From NCBI RefSeq assembly GCF_001665535.1, contig NZ_LZSQ01000085.1, positions 43,272 through 107,271 of the forward strand: 64,000 nucleotides of DNA, in the 5' to 3' direction. Origin of the DNA: Mycobacterium sp. 852002-51961_SCH5331710 (GTDB taxonomy: Bacteria > Actinomycetota > Actinomycetes > Mycobacteriales > Mycobacteriaceae). The notes below the pieces were generated by a model. The model worked only from the letters and a program-made list of their open reading frames with translations. It was not told where the DNA came from and ran no database searches. A program made the translations under genes and the position numbers. Every line of letters starts with the position of its first letter. Within the stretch, counting starts at the first letter, position 1. Below, piece by piece: positions 35,943 to 43,982 of the stretch.

Positions 35943-36617
35943 ATGCGGTATCTGCTCAACCACCTCGACGACCTGTGGGCGTTGACGGTGATCCACCTGC
36001 GGCTGTCTCTGATCCCGATCGTGCTGGGCCTGATCATCGCCGTGCCGTTGGGCGCGGCGATCCAGCGCACCACCGCGCTGCGACGGCTGACCACGGTCAC
36101 CGCCAGCATCGTCTTCACGATCCCATCGTTGGCGCTGTTCGTGGTGCTGCCGCTGATCATCCCGACCCGCATCCTCGACGAGGCGAACGTGATCGTGGCG
36201 CTGACGCTCTACACCGTCGCCCTGCTGGTGCGTGCGGTGCCGGAGGCGCTGGACGCGGTGTCGCCGACGGTTCTCGACGCCGCGACCGCGGTCGGATACC
36301 GGCCGCTGACGCAAATGGTGAAAGTCGAACTACCCCTTGCCGTTCCGGTACTGATCGCCAGCCTGCGCGTGGTGGCGGTCACGAACATCTCGATGGTGTC
36401 GGTCGGTTCGGTGATCGGCATCGGCGGGCTGGGGACCTGGTTCACTGAGGGCTACCAGGCCAACAAGAGCGATCAGATCGTCGCCGGCATCATCGCGATC
36501 TTCGTGCTGGCGATCGTCATCGACACGCTCATCATGCTCCTGGGTAGGGCGCTCACCCCGTGGACGCGTGCGGCACGCGGGCCTCGGACATGGGGCCGGG
36601 CGAGGGCCGCGTCATGA
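35943..36617 (+). CDS. proW: Osmolyte ABC importer permease ProW
   Basis: 224 residues, about five membrane helices, with the ABC coupling loop EALDAVSPTVLDAATAVGYRPLTQMVKVELPLAVP. Homologue of Rv3757c. It lies 3 bp after proV and its stop overlaps proZ (ATGA). Together with ProZ it forms a hetero-permease for ProX cargo. Confidence 0.94.
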   Translation: MRYLLNHLDDLWALTVIHLRLSLIPIVLGLIIAVPLGAAIQRTTALRRLTTVTASIVFTIPSLALFVVLPLIIPTRILDEANVIVALTLYTVALLVRAVPEALDAVSPTVLDAATAVGYRPLTQMVKVELPLAVPVLIASLRVVAVTNISMVSVGSVIGIGGLGTWFTEGYQANKSDQIVAGIIAIFVLAIVIDTLIMLLGRALTPWTRAARGPRTWGRARAAS

Positions 36618-37429
36618 CGGGGCCGATGGATTTCCTGCGGGAGGCGCTGGCCTACCTCTTCACCGCCGCCAACTGGGGCGGCCCCGCCGGACTGCTCGCC
36701 CGCACCCTCGAACACCTCGAATACACCGTGGTGGCGCTGTTCTTCTCGGCGGTCATCGCGATTCCGATCGGGATGCTCATCGGCCACACCGGGCGCGGAA
36801 CATTTCTCGTCGTCACGGGCGTGAACGCGTTGCGCGCGCTGCCGACGCTCGGTGTGCTGCTGCTCGGCGTGCTGCTGTGGGGGCTGGGGCTGGTGCCGCC
36901 GACCGTCGCGCTGATGCTGCTGGGCGTACCGCCCGTACTGGCGGGCGCCTATGCCGGCATCGCCAACGTGGATCGCACCGTGGTCGACGCCGCGCGCTCG
37001 ATGGGAATGACCGACCGGCGCATCCTGTTGCGCGTCGAGACGCCGATCGCGTTGCCGTTGATCCTCGGCGGGCTGCGCACCGCCACGCTGCAGATCGTCG
37101 CGACCGCGACGGTCGCCGCGTACGCGAGCCTCGGCGGGCTCGGACGCTATCTGATCGACGGCATCAAGGTGCGCCAGTTCCATCTGGCGTTGGTCGGCGC
37201 GTTGATGGTGACGGCGCTGGCGTTGATCCTCGATGCGGCACTGGCGTTGGCGGTATGGCTCTCGGTGCCGGGAACCGGACGGCTCAGTATCCGGGGACGG
37301 CGCATGCCGCAGCCGTTCCTCGGTGACGAAGTCGTTCTCGAATCCCGCCCCGGCGCAACATCACAGCGCGACCGAAAAACCACCGACCATGCACGTTACG
37401 AACGAGGGGACCCTTCGCATACGGTATAG
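36614..37429 (+). CDS. proZ: Osmolyte ABC importer permease ProZ
   Basis: 271 residues, six membrane helices. Coupling-loop segment RTVVDAARSMGMTDRRILLRVETPIALPLILGG; end of domain ASLGGLGRYLIDGI. A hydrophilic tail of about 45 residues (from RLSIRGRRMPQPFLGD) extends beyond the usual permease end. Overlaps proW by 4 bp; the next gene starts 2 bp after its stop. Confidence 0.93.
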   Translation: MTGPMDFLREALAYLFTAANWGGPAGLLARTLEHLEYTVVALFFSAVIAIPIGMLIGHTGRGTFLVVTGVNALRALPTLGVLLLGVLLWGLGLVPPTVALMLLGVPPVLAGAYAGIANVDRTVVDAARSMGMTDRRILLRVETPIALPLILGGLRTATLQIVATATVAAYASLGGLGRYLIDGIKVRQFHLALVGALMVTALALILDAALALAVWLSVPGTGRLSIRGRRMPQPFLGDEVVLESRPGATSQRDRKTTDHARYERGDPSHTV

Positions 37430-37431
37430 GG

Positions 37432-38022
37432 GTGAGTGAAGCAGGCGGCTCCGAAAAGTCATGGCCGGCGATTCTGACCTGGCGGGCGCACGACGTCCCG
37501 CGGATGGAATCGGTCCGGGTGCATGTGTCGGGCAACCGCATCAAGGCGTACGGCCGGATCGTGGCCGCCGCGACGCCGTCTCATCCGGCGTTCTCCGCCG
37601 ACTATGACTTGGTGACCGACGAAACCGGCGGCACCAAACGGCTCTCCATGACCGTCACGCTCGCCGAGCGCGAGCGCCAACTGTCGATCGCCCGCGACGA
37701 AGAGAACATGTGGCTGGTTCAGCAGCACACCGGAGAGTCGCGCCGCGCCGCGTACGACGGCGCGCTTGACGTCGACGTGATCTTCAGCCCCTTCTTCAAC
37801 GCGCTGCCGATCCGGCGCAGCGGGCTGTATCAGCGGACGGACTCGATCAGCTGCCCGGTGATCTACGTACGGCTCCCCGAACTGTCGGTGGAGACGGCGG
37901 TCATCAGTTACAGCAGCGCCGAGGACGGCATCAAACTGCACTCGCCCGTCGCCGACACCACGATCACCGTCGACTCGGACGGGTTCATCCTCGACTATCC
38001 AGGACTGGCAGAGCGGATCTGA
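37432..38022 (+). CDS. Putative glycolipid-binding protein (Rv3755c-like)
   Basis: 196 residues from GTG 37432, no signal peptide. A beta-rich protein with the putative glycolipid-binding (DUF1089) pattern: [50 protein letters not shown]. Conserved behind proZ in mycobacteria. Its last 38 bp overlap the 3' end of tyrA on the other strand. Confidence 0.85.
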   Translation: MSEAGGSEKSWPAILTWRAHDVPRMESVRVHVSGNRIKAYGRIVAAATPSHPAFSADYDLVTDETGGTKRLSMTVTLAERERQLSIARDEENMWLVQQHTGESRRAAYDGALDVDVIFSPFFNALPIRRSGLYQRTDSISCPVIYVRLPELSVETAVISYSSAEDGIKLHSPVADTTITVDSDGFILDYPGLAERI

Positions 38023-38944
38023 TCACCCCGCCCGCGCGTCCCGCGGCGGCCAGTTCCTCGCGCCACCGATCCTCGCCGATCACGACGGTCACGATCTCCG
38101 ACCTACCGAAGTTGTCGTAGCGGGTCCGGGCGGCGTGCCCGGTCTCGACGAGATCGGTCAGCGGTTTGTGCGCGGCCAGCGCGCCGCGTGCCCGATTGAG
38201 CAGTTCGAGCGTGTGGTCGAGCACCGGCAGCAGTTCGTCGGCGTTGGCCTCGCACATCGCTCGCACCAGGTCAGGCGCGGTGGCGGCGACCCGGGTGCCG
38301 TCGCGGAACGACCCGGCCGCCAGCGCGAACGCCAGCGGCACCTCGCCGGCGGTGGCGGCCAGCGCCTCGGCCAGCAGGTGGGGCAGATGCGAGATCGTCG
38401 CGGCGGCCGCATCGTGTTCGTCCGAGCGTGCAGGGACGACGACCGCGCCGCAGTCCAGCGCCAGGTCCATGACCAGACTCCAGACCTGCGGGTCGACGTG
38501 TTCGTCGACGCTGATCACCCACGGCGCGCCCACGAACAACCGGGCGTCGCCCGCCGTCCACCCCGAATGCGCGGTGCCCGCCATCGGATGGCCGCCGACG
38601 AATCGCTCCAGCAGGCCGTGGGACCGTACCTCCTGCAGCACAGCGGATTTCACGCTCGTCACATCGGTCAGCGGACAGTTCGGGGCCGCCTCACGGATGT
38701 GGCCGAGCATCTGGCCCAACGCGGGCACCGGTACCGCGAGGACGATCAGCGCGTCGTCGCCCGCCGCCCGCTCCAGCACCGCATCGAGGTCTTCGGAGGC
38801 GTCGAACCCGTCGGCGGTCGCGGCCTGGACGCCCTCCAGCGACCGGTTGTAACCGAACACGTCCCGCCCCGCCGCCGCGGCCGCGCGCATCACCGAACCG
38901 CCGATCAGCCCCAGGCCGAGCACGCAAACCGGTGTGTTGGTCAC
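37985..38944 (-). CDS. tyrA: Prephenate dehydrogenase TyrA
   Basis: 319 residues from GTG 38944. Rossmann motif [23 protein letters not shown] and [15 protein letters not shown] are the prephenate-site blocks with catalytic histidine; [21 protein letters not shown] follows. It converts prephenate to 4-hydroxyphenylpyruvate for tyrosine. The 3' end overlaps the convergent glycolipid-binding gene by 38 bp (37985-38022), which constrains both C-termini. Divergent from the tadA-associated gene. Confidence 0.93.
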   Translation of the reverse strand: MTNTPVCVLGLGLIGGSVMRAAAAAGRDVFGYNRSLEGVQAATADGFDASEDLDAVLERAAGDDALIVLAVPVPALGQMLGHIREAAPNCPLTDVTSVKSAVLQEVRSHGLLERFVGGHPMAGTAHSGWTAGDARLFVGAPWVISVDEHVDPQVWSLVMDLALDCGAVVVPARSDEHDAAAATISHLPHLLAEALAATAGEVPLAFALAAGSFRDGTRVAATAPDLVRAMCEANADELLPVLDHTLELLNRARGALAAHKPLTDLVETGHAARTRYDNFGRSEIVTVVIGEDRWREELAAAGRAGGVIRSALPVLDSRG

Positions 38945-39039
38945 CCACCAAGGTTGGCACATCGGAGGCCATCGACCGACGTCAGGCTTGGTGGTCGATT
39001 CCTGGTCAAGGGCATGGACGGCGACTACCGTAGGCCGAC

Positions 39040-39561
39040 ATGGGAGCACAGCGTGCGCCGGCGCGGGAGCAGTCCACGGACACTCCCGACGGCTTCGGCG
39101 TCGCCGTCGTCCGCGAAGACGGCAAGTGGCGATGCGCGCCGATGCGCAGGGCGGCCCTGACCAGCCTCACCGCCGCCGAGCGGGAACTGCGCGAAATCCG
39201 CAGCGCGGGAGCGGTGTTCGGGCTGCTCGACGTCGACGACGAGTTCTTCGTGATCGTGCGTCCGGCCCCCTCCGGCGCGCGGTTGTTTCTTTCGGACGCC
39301 ACCGCCGCGCTGGACTACGACATCGCCGCGGAGGCGCTGGAGATGCTCGACGCCGACATCGAGCCCGAGGAACTCGAGGAGGCCGAACCCTTCGAGGAGG
39401 GCGATCTGGGCCTGCTCTCCGACGTGGGGCTGCCCGAGGCCGTGCTCGGCGTCATCCTCGACGAATCCGACCTCTACGCCGACGAACAGCTGGGTCGGAT
39501 CGCGCGCGAGATGGGTTTCGCCGACGAGTTGTCGGACGTGCTCGACCGCATGGGTCGGTGA
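39040..39561 (+). CDS. tRNA adenosine deaminase-associated protein
   Basis: 173 residues, Rv3753c homologue. [18 protein letters not shown], then a central very acidic stretch ([19 protein letters not shown]) and a C-terminal helix pair ending SDVLDRMGR. The family always sits upstream of tadA in actinobacteria; biochemical role unknown. In the normal arrangement its TGA would overlap the tadA GTG (GTGA at 39558-39561). Confidence 0.88.
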   Translation: MGAQRAPAREQSTDTPDGFGVAVVREDGKWRCAPMRRAALTSLTAAERELREIRSAGAVFGLLDVDDEFFVIVRPAPSGARLFLSDATAALDYDIAAEALEMLDADIEPEELEEAEPFEEGDLGLLSDVGLPEAVLGVILDESDLYADEQLGRIAREMGFADELSDVLDRMGR

Positions 39562-40029
39562 TTTCCGACGATCCCCGACGATGAGGCGCTGATCCGCGCC
39601 GCCCTCGAGGCCGCGACGGCTGCGGGTCCCCAGGACGTACCGATCGGCGCCGTCGTCGTCTCGGCCGCCGGCACCGAACTCGCCCGGGCGGCCAATGCGC
39701 GCGAAGCTCTCGGCGATCCCACCGCGCACGCCGAGATCCTCGCGATCCGGGCCGCGGCGGCCGCACTCGGCGACGGTTGGCGGCTGGAGGGCGCCACGCT
39801 GGCGGTCACGGTCGAGCCCTGCACGATGTGCGCGGGCGCGCTGGTGATGGCCCGGGTGGCGCGCGTGGTGTTCGGCGCGTGGGAGCCCAAGACGGGAGCC
39901 GTCGGGTCGCTGTGGGATGTGGTGCGCGACCGGCGGCTGACGCACCGGCCACAGGTGCGCGGGGGTGTGCTGGCCGACGAGTGCGCGGCGACGCTGGAGG
40001 AGTTCTTCTCCCGACAGCGATTGGAGTAG
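39558..40029 (+). CDS. tadA: tRNA(Arg) adenosine-34 deaminase TadA, frame disrupted at start
   Basis: Converts A34 to inosine in tRNA-Arg(ACG), which is encoded at 26430; normally essential. The body is intact: TAHAEIL (zinc histidine and catalytic Glu), VEPCTMCAGALVMARV (two zinc cysteines), end SRQRLE at TAG 40027-40029. The expected GTG start is at 39558 (MISDD), but that frame stops after 8 codons at TGA 39582-39584. The unit GACGATCCCC (39567-39576) followed by GACGAT looks like a 10 bp duplication. Removing it restores M-I-S-D-D-E-A-L-I-R in frame, matching M. tuberculosis. In the body frame (from 39562) there is no ATG, GTG or TTG before ATG 39826, inside the PCTMC motif. Likely a sequencing or assembly error, or an odd start. 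Confidence 0.85.
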
Positions 40030-40058
40030 ACCGGTGCCCGCCCGGTAAGCTGCCACAC

Positions 40059-40149
40059 GGTGGCGTGTCCGAGCGGCCTAAGGAGCACGCCTCGAAAGCG
40101 TGTGACGGGTAACCCCCGTCCGAGGGTTCAAATCCCTCCGCCACCGCCA
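40059..40149 (+). tRNA. tRNA-Ser(CGA)
   Basis: Acceptor arms GGTGGCG (40059-40065) and CGCCACC (40139-40145), discriminator G40146, encoded CCA. Anticodon loop CTCGAAA gives CGA, reading UCG. A TAAGCT -10 at 40046-40051 ends 7 nt before the mature 5' end. M. tuberculosis also has a serine tRNA next to its tadA gene. Confidence 0.96.
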
Positions 40150-40208
40150 CAACGATTCAGGCACTATTGTCAGGATCTGTCACTGAAGCAGAGGTCGAGG
40201 CGACCGCG

Positions 40209-41444
40209 GTGACCAACCCGGAAGATTGGCATATGCGCGCGCTTCATGACCAAGACCCCTCGGCCTCGGCCGGCGGCGGTGCTGCGCTGCGCCCGTTTTC
40301 CGTGCTGCTCATCGAGGACGACCGCGGTGACGCCATCCTCGTCGAGGAGCTGATCGCCGACGCCGACTCCAACATCAAAGTGGTGTGGGCGGCGACCATG
40401 GAGGACGCCGAACAGCAGCTCGAAGTGTTCCGACCCGACTGCGTGCTGCTCGACCTGAACCTGCCCGACGCCGACGGCATCAAGGCCCTCGACCGCGTGG
40501 CCAGGCGCGACATCACCATGCCGATCGTCGTGCTGACCGGCCTCAACGACGAGCACTTCGGCATCTCCGCTGTCGCCGCGGGCGCCCAGGACTACCTCGT
40601 CAAGGGCCGCGTCGAACCGGAGACCCTGCGCCGGGCGCTGCTCTACGCGGTGGAGCGCAAACGCGCCGAGCTGACCTCGGTGGAACTGCACGCCAGCGAA
40701 TTGCGCGCAATGGAGAACGCCCGCCTCGAACGCGGCCTGCTGCCGTCGCCGCTGCTCTTGGAACAGCCCGGGGTGGACATCGTCGCCGAGTACCGGCCCA
40801 GCCGCCAGCACGCCCTGCTCGGCGGCGACTTCTACGACTTCGTGCAGACACCGGATCGGACCGTGCACGTCATGGTCGGCGACGTCGCAGGACACGGTCC
40901 CGACGAGGCCGCCCTCGGTGTCGCGCTGAGGATCGGCTGGCGCGCGCTGACGTTCGCCGGGCTTCGCGGCAACGAACGCATGCGCCAACTCGAACGGATC
41001 CTGAGCACCGAACGGCCGGGATCGAGCATCTTCGCGACCGTCTGCAGCGTGGCGATGTCCACGGACAACCTCAGCTACAACGTCGTGTCGGCCGGGCATC
41101 CCGGCATGCTGCTACATGGGAACAACACCGTGGAGTGGATCGAACCCAGGGTCGGGCCCGCGCTCGGCCTGTACGGCCGCGAATGGCCGCTGAACCTGCT
41201 GGAACTGCCCGTCGGATACGGCCTCATCCTGCTGACCGACGGGTTGTTCGAGGGCCGGTCCGGCCGCGGAACCGAACGCCTCGGCGAGGCCGGCCTGCTC
41301 GAAGTGGCGCGGGGCTACGCGCACCTTCCCGGGCGCGAGTTCGTCACCGCGCTGATCGACGACGTCGAGCGTCGCGCCCAGTCGGTGGGCGGCATCAGCG
41401 ACGACATCGCGGTGGTCCGGGTGGAGCGGACGACCACCGGATGA
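40209..41444 (+). CDS. Response regulator with PP2C (SpoIIE/RsbU) phosphatase
   Basis: 411 residues from GTG 40209 (TTG 40167 and ATG 40230 are other options). REC domain 30-150 with phosphoacceptor D82 (CVLLDLNLPDADG), acidic pair EDD and lysine in YLVKG. PP2C domain about 185-405: GGDFYDFVQTP, VGDVAGHGPDEAA, SAGHPGMLL, LLTDGLFEGR and a final SDDIAVV; metal-binding aspartates are all present. Phosphorylation of the REC part probably switches on dephosphorylation of an anti-sigma antagonist, as in RsbU systems. Overlaps the kinase gene by 4 bp. Confidence 0.92.
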   Translation: MTNPEDWHMRALHDQDPSASAGGGAALRPFSVLLIEDDRGDAILVEELIADADSNIKVVWAATMEDAEQQLEVFRPDCVLLDLNLPDADGIKALDRVARRDITMPIVVLTGLNDEHFGISAVAAGAQDYLVKGRVEPETLRRALLYAVERKRAELTSVELHASELRAMENARLERGLLPSPLLLEQPGVDIVAEYRPSRQHALLGGDFYDFVQTPDRTVHVMVGDVAGHGPDEAALGVALRIGWRALTFAGLRGNERMRQLERILSTERPGSSIFATVCSVAMSTDNLSYNVVSAGHPGMLLHGNNTVEWIEPRVGPALGLYGREWPLNLLELPVGYGLILLTDGLFEGRSGRGTERLGEAGLLEVARGYAHLPGREFVTALIDDVERRAQSVGGISDDIAVVRVERTTTG

Positions 41445-43012
41445 GGGGTCGCCTCACCGTCCAAGGGTGGCAGAACCTGGTGCTGTCCCTGATGGCAATC
41501 GTCGTCATCGGCGGTGCGATCGTCGGTGCGCTGCTGTTGAACCGCACCGACGAGGTCTCGCGCGAGTTGAACCTCGGCATCCAACCCGCCCGCGTGGCGG
41601 CCTACCAGCTACAGGCCGCACTGCGCGACCAGGAGACGGCCGTGCGCGGGTACGCGATCGCCGCCGATCCGCAATTCCTCGAGCCCTATTACGAGGGTCA
41701 GCAGGTCGAGAACGACTCCGTGCGGCAGATTCGCGACGGAGTCGGTCACCGGCAGGAACTCATCGACGACCTCGACGCGATCGAAAAGGCCGCGAACGCC
41801 TGGCGAACCACGTACGCCGACCCGCTGATCGCCTCGGTGACGCCCGGCGCGCCGAAAGTTTTGGACGCCGCCTCCGCCGAACGCGGGAAGCAGGGATTCG
41901 ACGCTCTGCGCGTGCTGTTCGCCGACCAGAACAGCGACCTTTCGCAGGCCCGCCAGGATGCGGTCGACGAACTCGCCGCGGTGCAGACCTGGCGGGACAC
42001 CCTGTTGATCTCCATCCTGATCGCGTTCTTCGTCGCGGGAATCGTGCTCGCGCTCCTGGTGCGCAGAGCGGTCACGCGCCCGCTCGAGCGGCTCGCAGCA
42101 TCGTGCCGCAGGATCACCGAAGGCAATTTCGACGAGAAGATCTCGGTACGGGGCCCACGCGACATCCAGTCGATCGCGGCGGACGTGGAGGACATGCGCC
42201 AGCGCATCGTCGACGAGCTCGAGGCCTCCCGTTCGGCCAAGGAGCAGCTCGGCGAGCAGGCGCTGGAACTGCAGCGCTCGAACGCCGAACTCGAGCAGTT
42301 CGCCTACGTCGCGTCGCACGACCTGCAGGAGCCGCTGCGCAAGGTGGCGTCGTTCTGCCAGCTGATCGAGAAGCGCTACGGCGACCAGCTCGACGAGCGT
42401 GGCGTCGAGTACATCCGCTTCGCCGTCGACGGCGCCAAGCGGATGCAGGTGCTGATCAACGACCTGCTCACCTTCTCCCGCGTCGGCAGGCTCGGCTCCA
42501 CCGAAGCCGACGTCGACCTCGACGCCGTGCTGGCCGACGCGATGGAGAACCTGGCCGCCGCGATCGAGGAGTCCGGTGCCGAGGTGGTCCGCACCGGGGA
42601 GCCGCTGCCCACCGTCAAGGGTGATCCCACCCTGCTGACGATGCTCTGGCAGAACCTGATCGGCAACGCGGTGAAGTTCCGCAAACCCGATGTCACGCCG
42701 CGAATCGTCATCGACTGTTCGGTCGGTGAGGGCACGCGCGAGGGCGCATGGCTGTTCACCGTGACGGACAACGGGATCGGCATCCCCGAGGAGTTCGCCG
42801 AGAAGGTCTTCGTGATCTTCCAGCGACTGCACGGCCGCGACATCTACACCGGAACGGGAATCGGCCTGGCACTGTGCAAGAAAATCGTCGAACACCACGG
42901 CGGTAACATCTGGATCGACACCGGCCACACCGAGGGCACTCGATTCCGCTTCACCATTCCCTGCGTCGTCGACGACCCTGTCGAGGCCGAAATGGAAGGA
43001 TCCACCGCATGA
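41441..43012 (+). CDS. CHASE3/HAMP sensor histidine kinase
   Basis: 523 residues. TM1 about 12-32; a periplasmic CHASE3-type helical domain 35-185 (RVAAYQLQAALRDQETAVRG); TM2 188-207; HAMP 208-262; a coiled linker; HisKA with H293 in YVASHDLQEPLRKV; HATPase with NLIGNAVKF, DNGIGIP, and GTGIGLALCKK. The RYGDQLDERGVEYI phytochrome-type HisKA subtype is typical of kinases that serve free response regulators. Coupled to both neighbours by ATGA overlaps. Confidence 0.93.
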   Translation: MRGRLTVQGWQNLVLSLMAIVVIGGAIVGALLLNRTDEVSRELNLGIQPARVAAYQLQAALRDQETAVRGYAIAADPQFLEPYYEGQQVENDSVRQIRDGVGHRQELIDDLDAIEKAANAWRTTYADPLIASVTPGAPKVLDAASAERGKQGFDALRVLFADQNSDLSQARQDAVDELAAVQTWRDTLLISILIAFFVAGIVLALLVRRAVTRPLERLAASCRRITEGNFDEKISVRGPRDIQSIAADVEDMRQRIVDELEASRSAKEQLGEQALELQRSNAELEQFAYVASHDLQEPLRKVASFCQLIEKRYGDQLDERGVEYIRFAVDGAKRMQVLINDLLTFSRVGRLGSTEADVDLDAVLADAMENLAAAIEESGAEVVRTGEPLPTVKGDPTLLTMLWQNLIGNAVKFRKPDVTPRIVIDCSVGEGTREGAWLFTVTDNGIGIPEEFAEKVFVIFQRLHGRDIYTGTGIGLALCKKIVEHHGGNIWIDTGHTEGTRFRFTIPCVVDDPVEAEMEGSTA

Positions 43013-43449
43013 CATTGGAAGGCCGGGCGATCGACGTACTGCTCGTCGAGGACGACCCGGGTGACGAATTGATCACCCGAGAAGCGTTCGAGCACAACAA
43101 GATCAAGAACACCCTGCACGTTGCGCACGACGGCGAGGAGGGACTGGACTTCCTGTACCGGCGGGGCAAGTACGCCGACGCGCCGCAGCCGGACCTGATC
43201 CTGCTGGACCTGAACCTGCCCAAATACGACGGCAGGCAGTTGCTCGAGCAGATCAAATCCGACGCCGAACTCAGCCACATCCCGGTGGTGGTGCTCACCA
43301 CGTCGTCGGCCGAGGAAGACATCCTGCGCAGCTACAAGCTGCACGCCAACGCGTACGTGACCAAGCCGGTCGATCTCGACCAGTTCATGAACGCCGTCCG
43401 CCAGATCGACGAGTTCTTCGTCCAGGTGGTACGGCTACCCAACTCCTGA
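43009..43449 (+). CDS. Single-domain response regulator (Rcp1-like)
   Basis: 146 residues, REC domain only. Acidic pair EDD (15-17), phosphoacceptor D67 in LILLDLNLPKYDG, switch threonine VVLTTSS, lysine in YVTKPVD. No output domain, so it probably shuttles phosphate or acts by protein contact. Its 3' end overlaps the convergent HATPase gene by 15 bp. Confidence 0.93.
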   Translation: MTLEGRAIDVLLVEDDPGDELITREAFEHNKIKNTLHVAHDGEEGLDFLYRRGKYADAPQPDLILLDLNLPKYDGRQLLEQIKSDAELSHIPVVVLTTSSAEEDILRSYKLHANAYVTKPVDLDQFMNAVRQIDEFFVQVVRLPNS

Positions 43450-43905
43450 GCGCCCCGCCGCGTCGGCCACGTCGAAGTCGATGCGCACGGTGGTGCCTGC
43501 CGTCGAGCGCTTCACCTCGACGCCGTCGCCCAGCGCACGGATGATCGGAAGACCCCGGCCACGGGTCGTCGGCTCCGTGCTCGGGGTTCGCCATTCGCCA
43601 TGATCGGAAACGTAGACCACGATCCGTCCGTCCTCGACGGCCGCTTCGACGACCATCACCCCGTCGGCGGAGTCGCGGTAGGCGTGTTCGACGCAATTGG
43701 TGGCCGCCTCATTGACCGCCAGCACAATATCGGCGCCCACGGAGTCGGGCACGCCGATCGGTTCCATCCACCCGATAAGCCGACGACGAATCTGTGCCAG
43801 TCGATCCGCGGTGGCCGGCACTTCGATCCGCAGGGGGTCTGCCGGCCGCAGACGCACATCGATCACCACGCCCGTGGTTGTACCCCGCTTGCCCCGATTC
43901 ATCAC
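43435..43905 (-). CDS. RsbW-type ATP-binding anti-sigma/serine kinase protein
   Basis: About 155 residues. GHKL ATPase core: VLAVNEAATNCVEHAYRD (N-box), YVSDHGEWR (G1), RGRGLPIIRAL (G2). Anti-sigma kinases of this type bind a sigma factor or phosphorylate a STAS antagonist. The facing PP2C gene encodes the matching phosphatase; no STAS partner or sigma factor is in the window. GTG 43905 or ATG 43902 are the possible starts. Confidence 0.88.
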   Translation of the reverse strand: MMNRGKRGTTTGVVIDVRLRPADPLRIEVPATADRLAQIRRRLIGWMEPIGVPDSVGADIVLAVNEAATNCVEHAYRDSADGVMVVEAAVEDGRIVVYVSDHGEWRTPSTEPTTRGRGLPIIRALGDGVEVKRSTAGTTVRIDFDVADAAGRSGVG

Positions 43906-43982
43906 GTTCGCCGCGCATACGCTGTGGTCTCAAATCCGTAGCGAGGCGCAGATCACAACCGACCGACGATGAGAGGTAAGAC

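Noticed and set aside
38135..39160. Plus-strand frame opposite tyrA
   Set aside because: Shadow frame; tyrA has prephenate dehydrogenase motifs and a family-consistent start.
39826..40029. Short frame starting at ATG 39826 as the tadA gene
   Set aside because: It would begin inside the PCTMC zinc motif and lose the catalytic HAE segment; the full frame upstream is clearly tadA.
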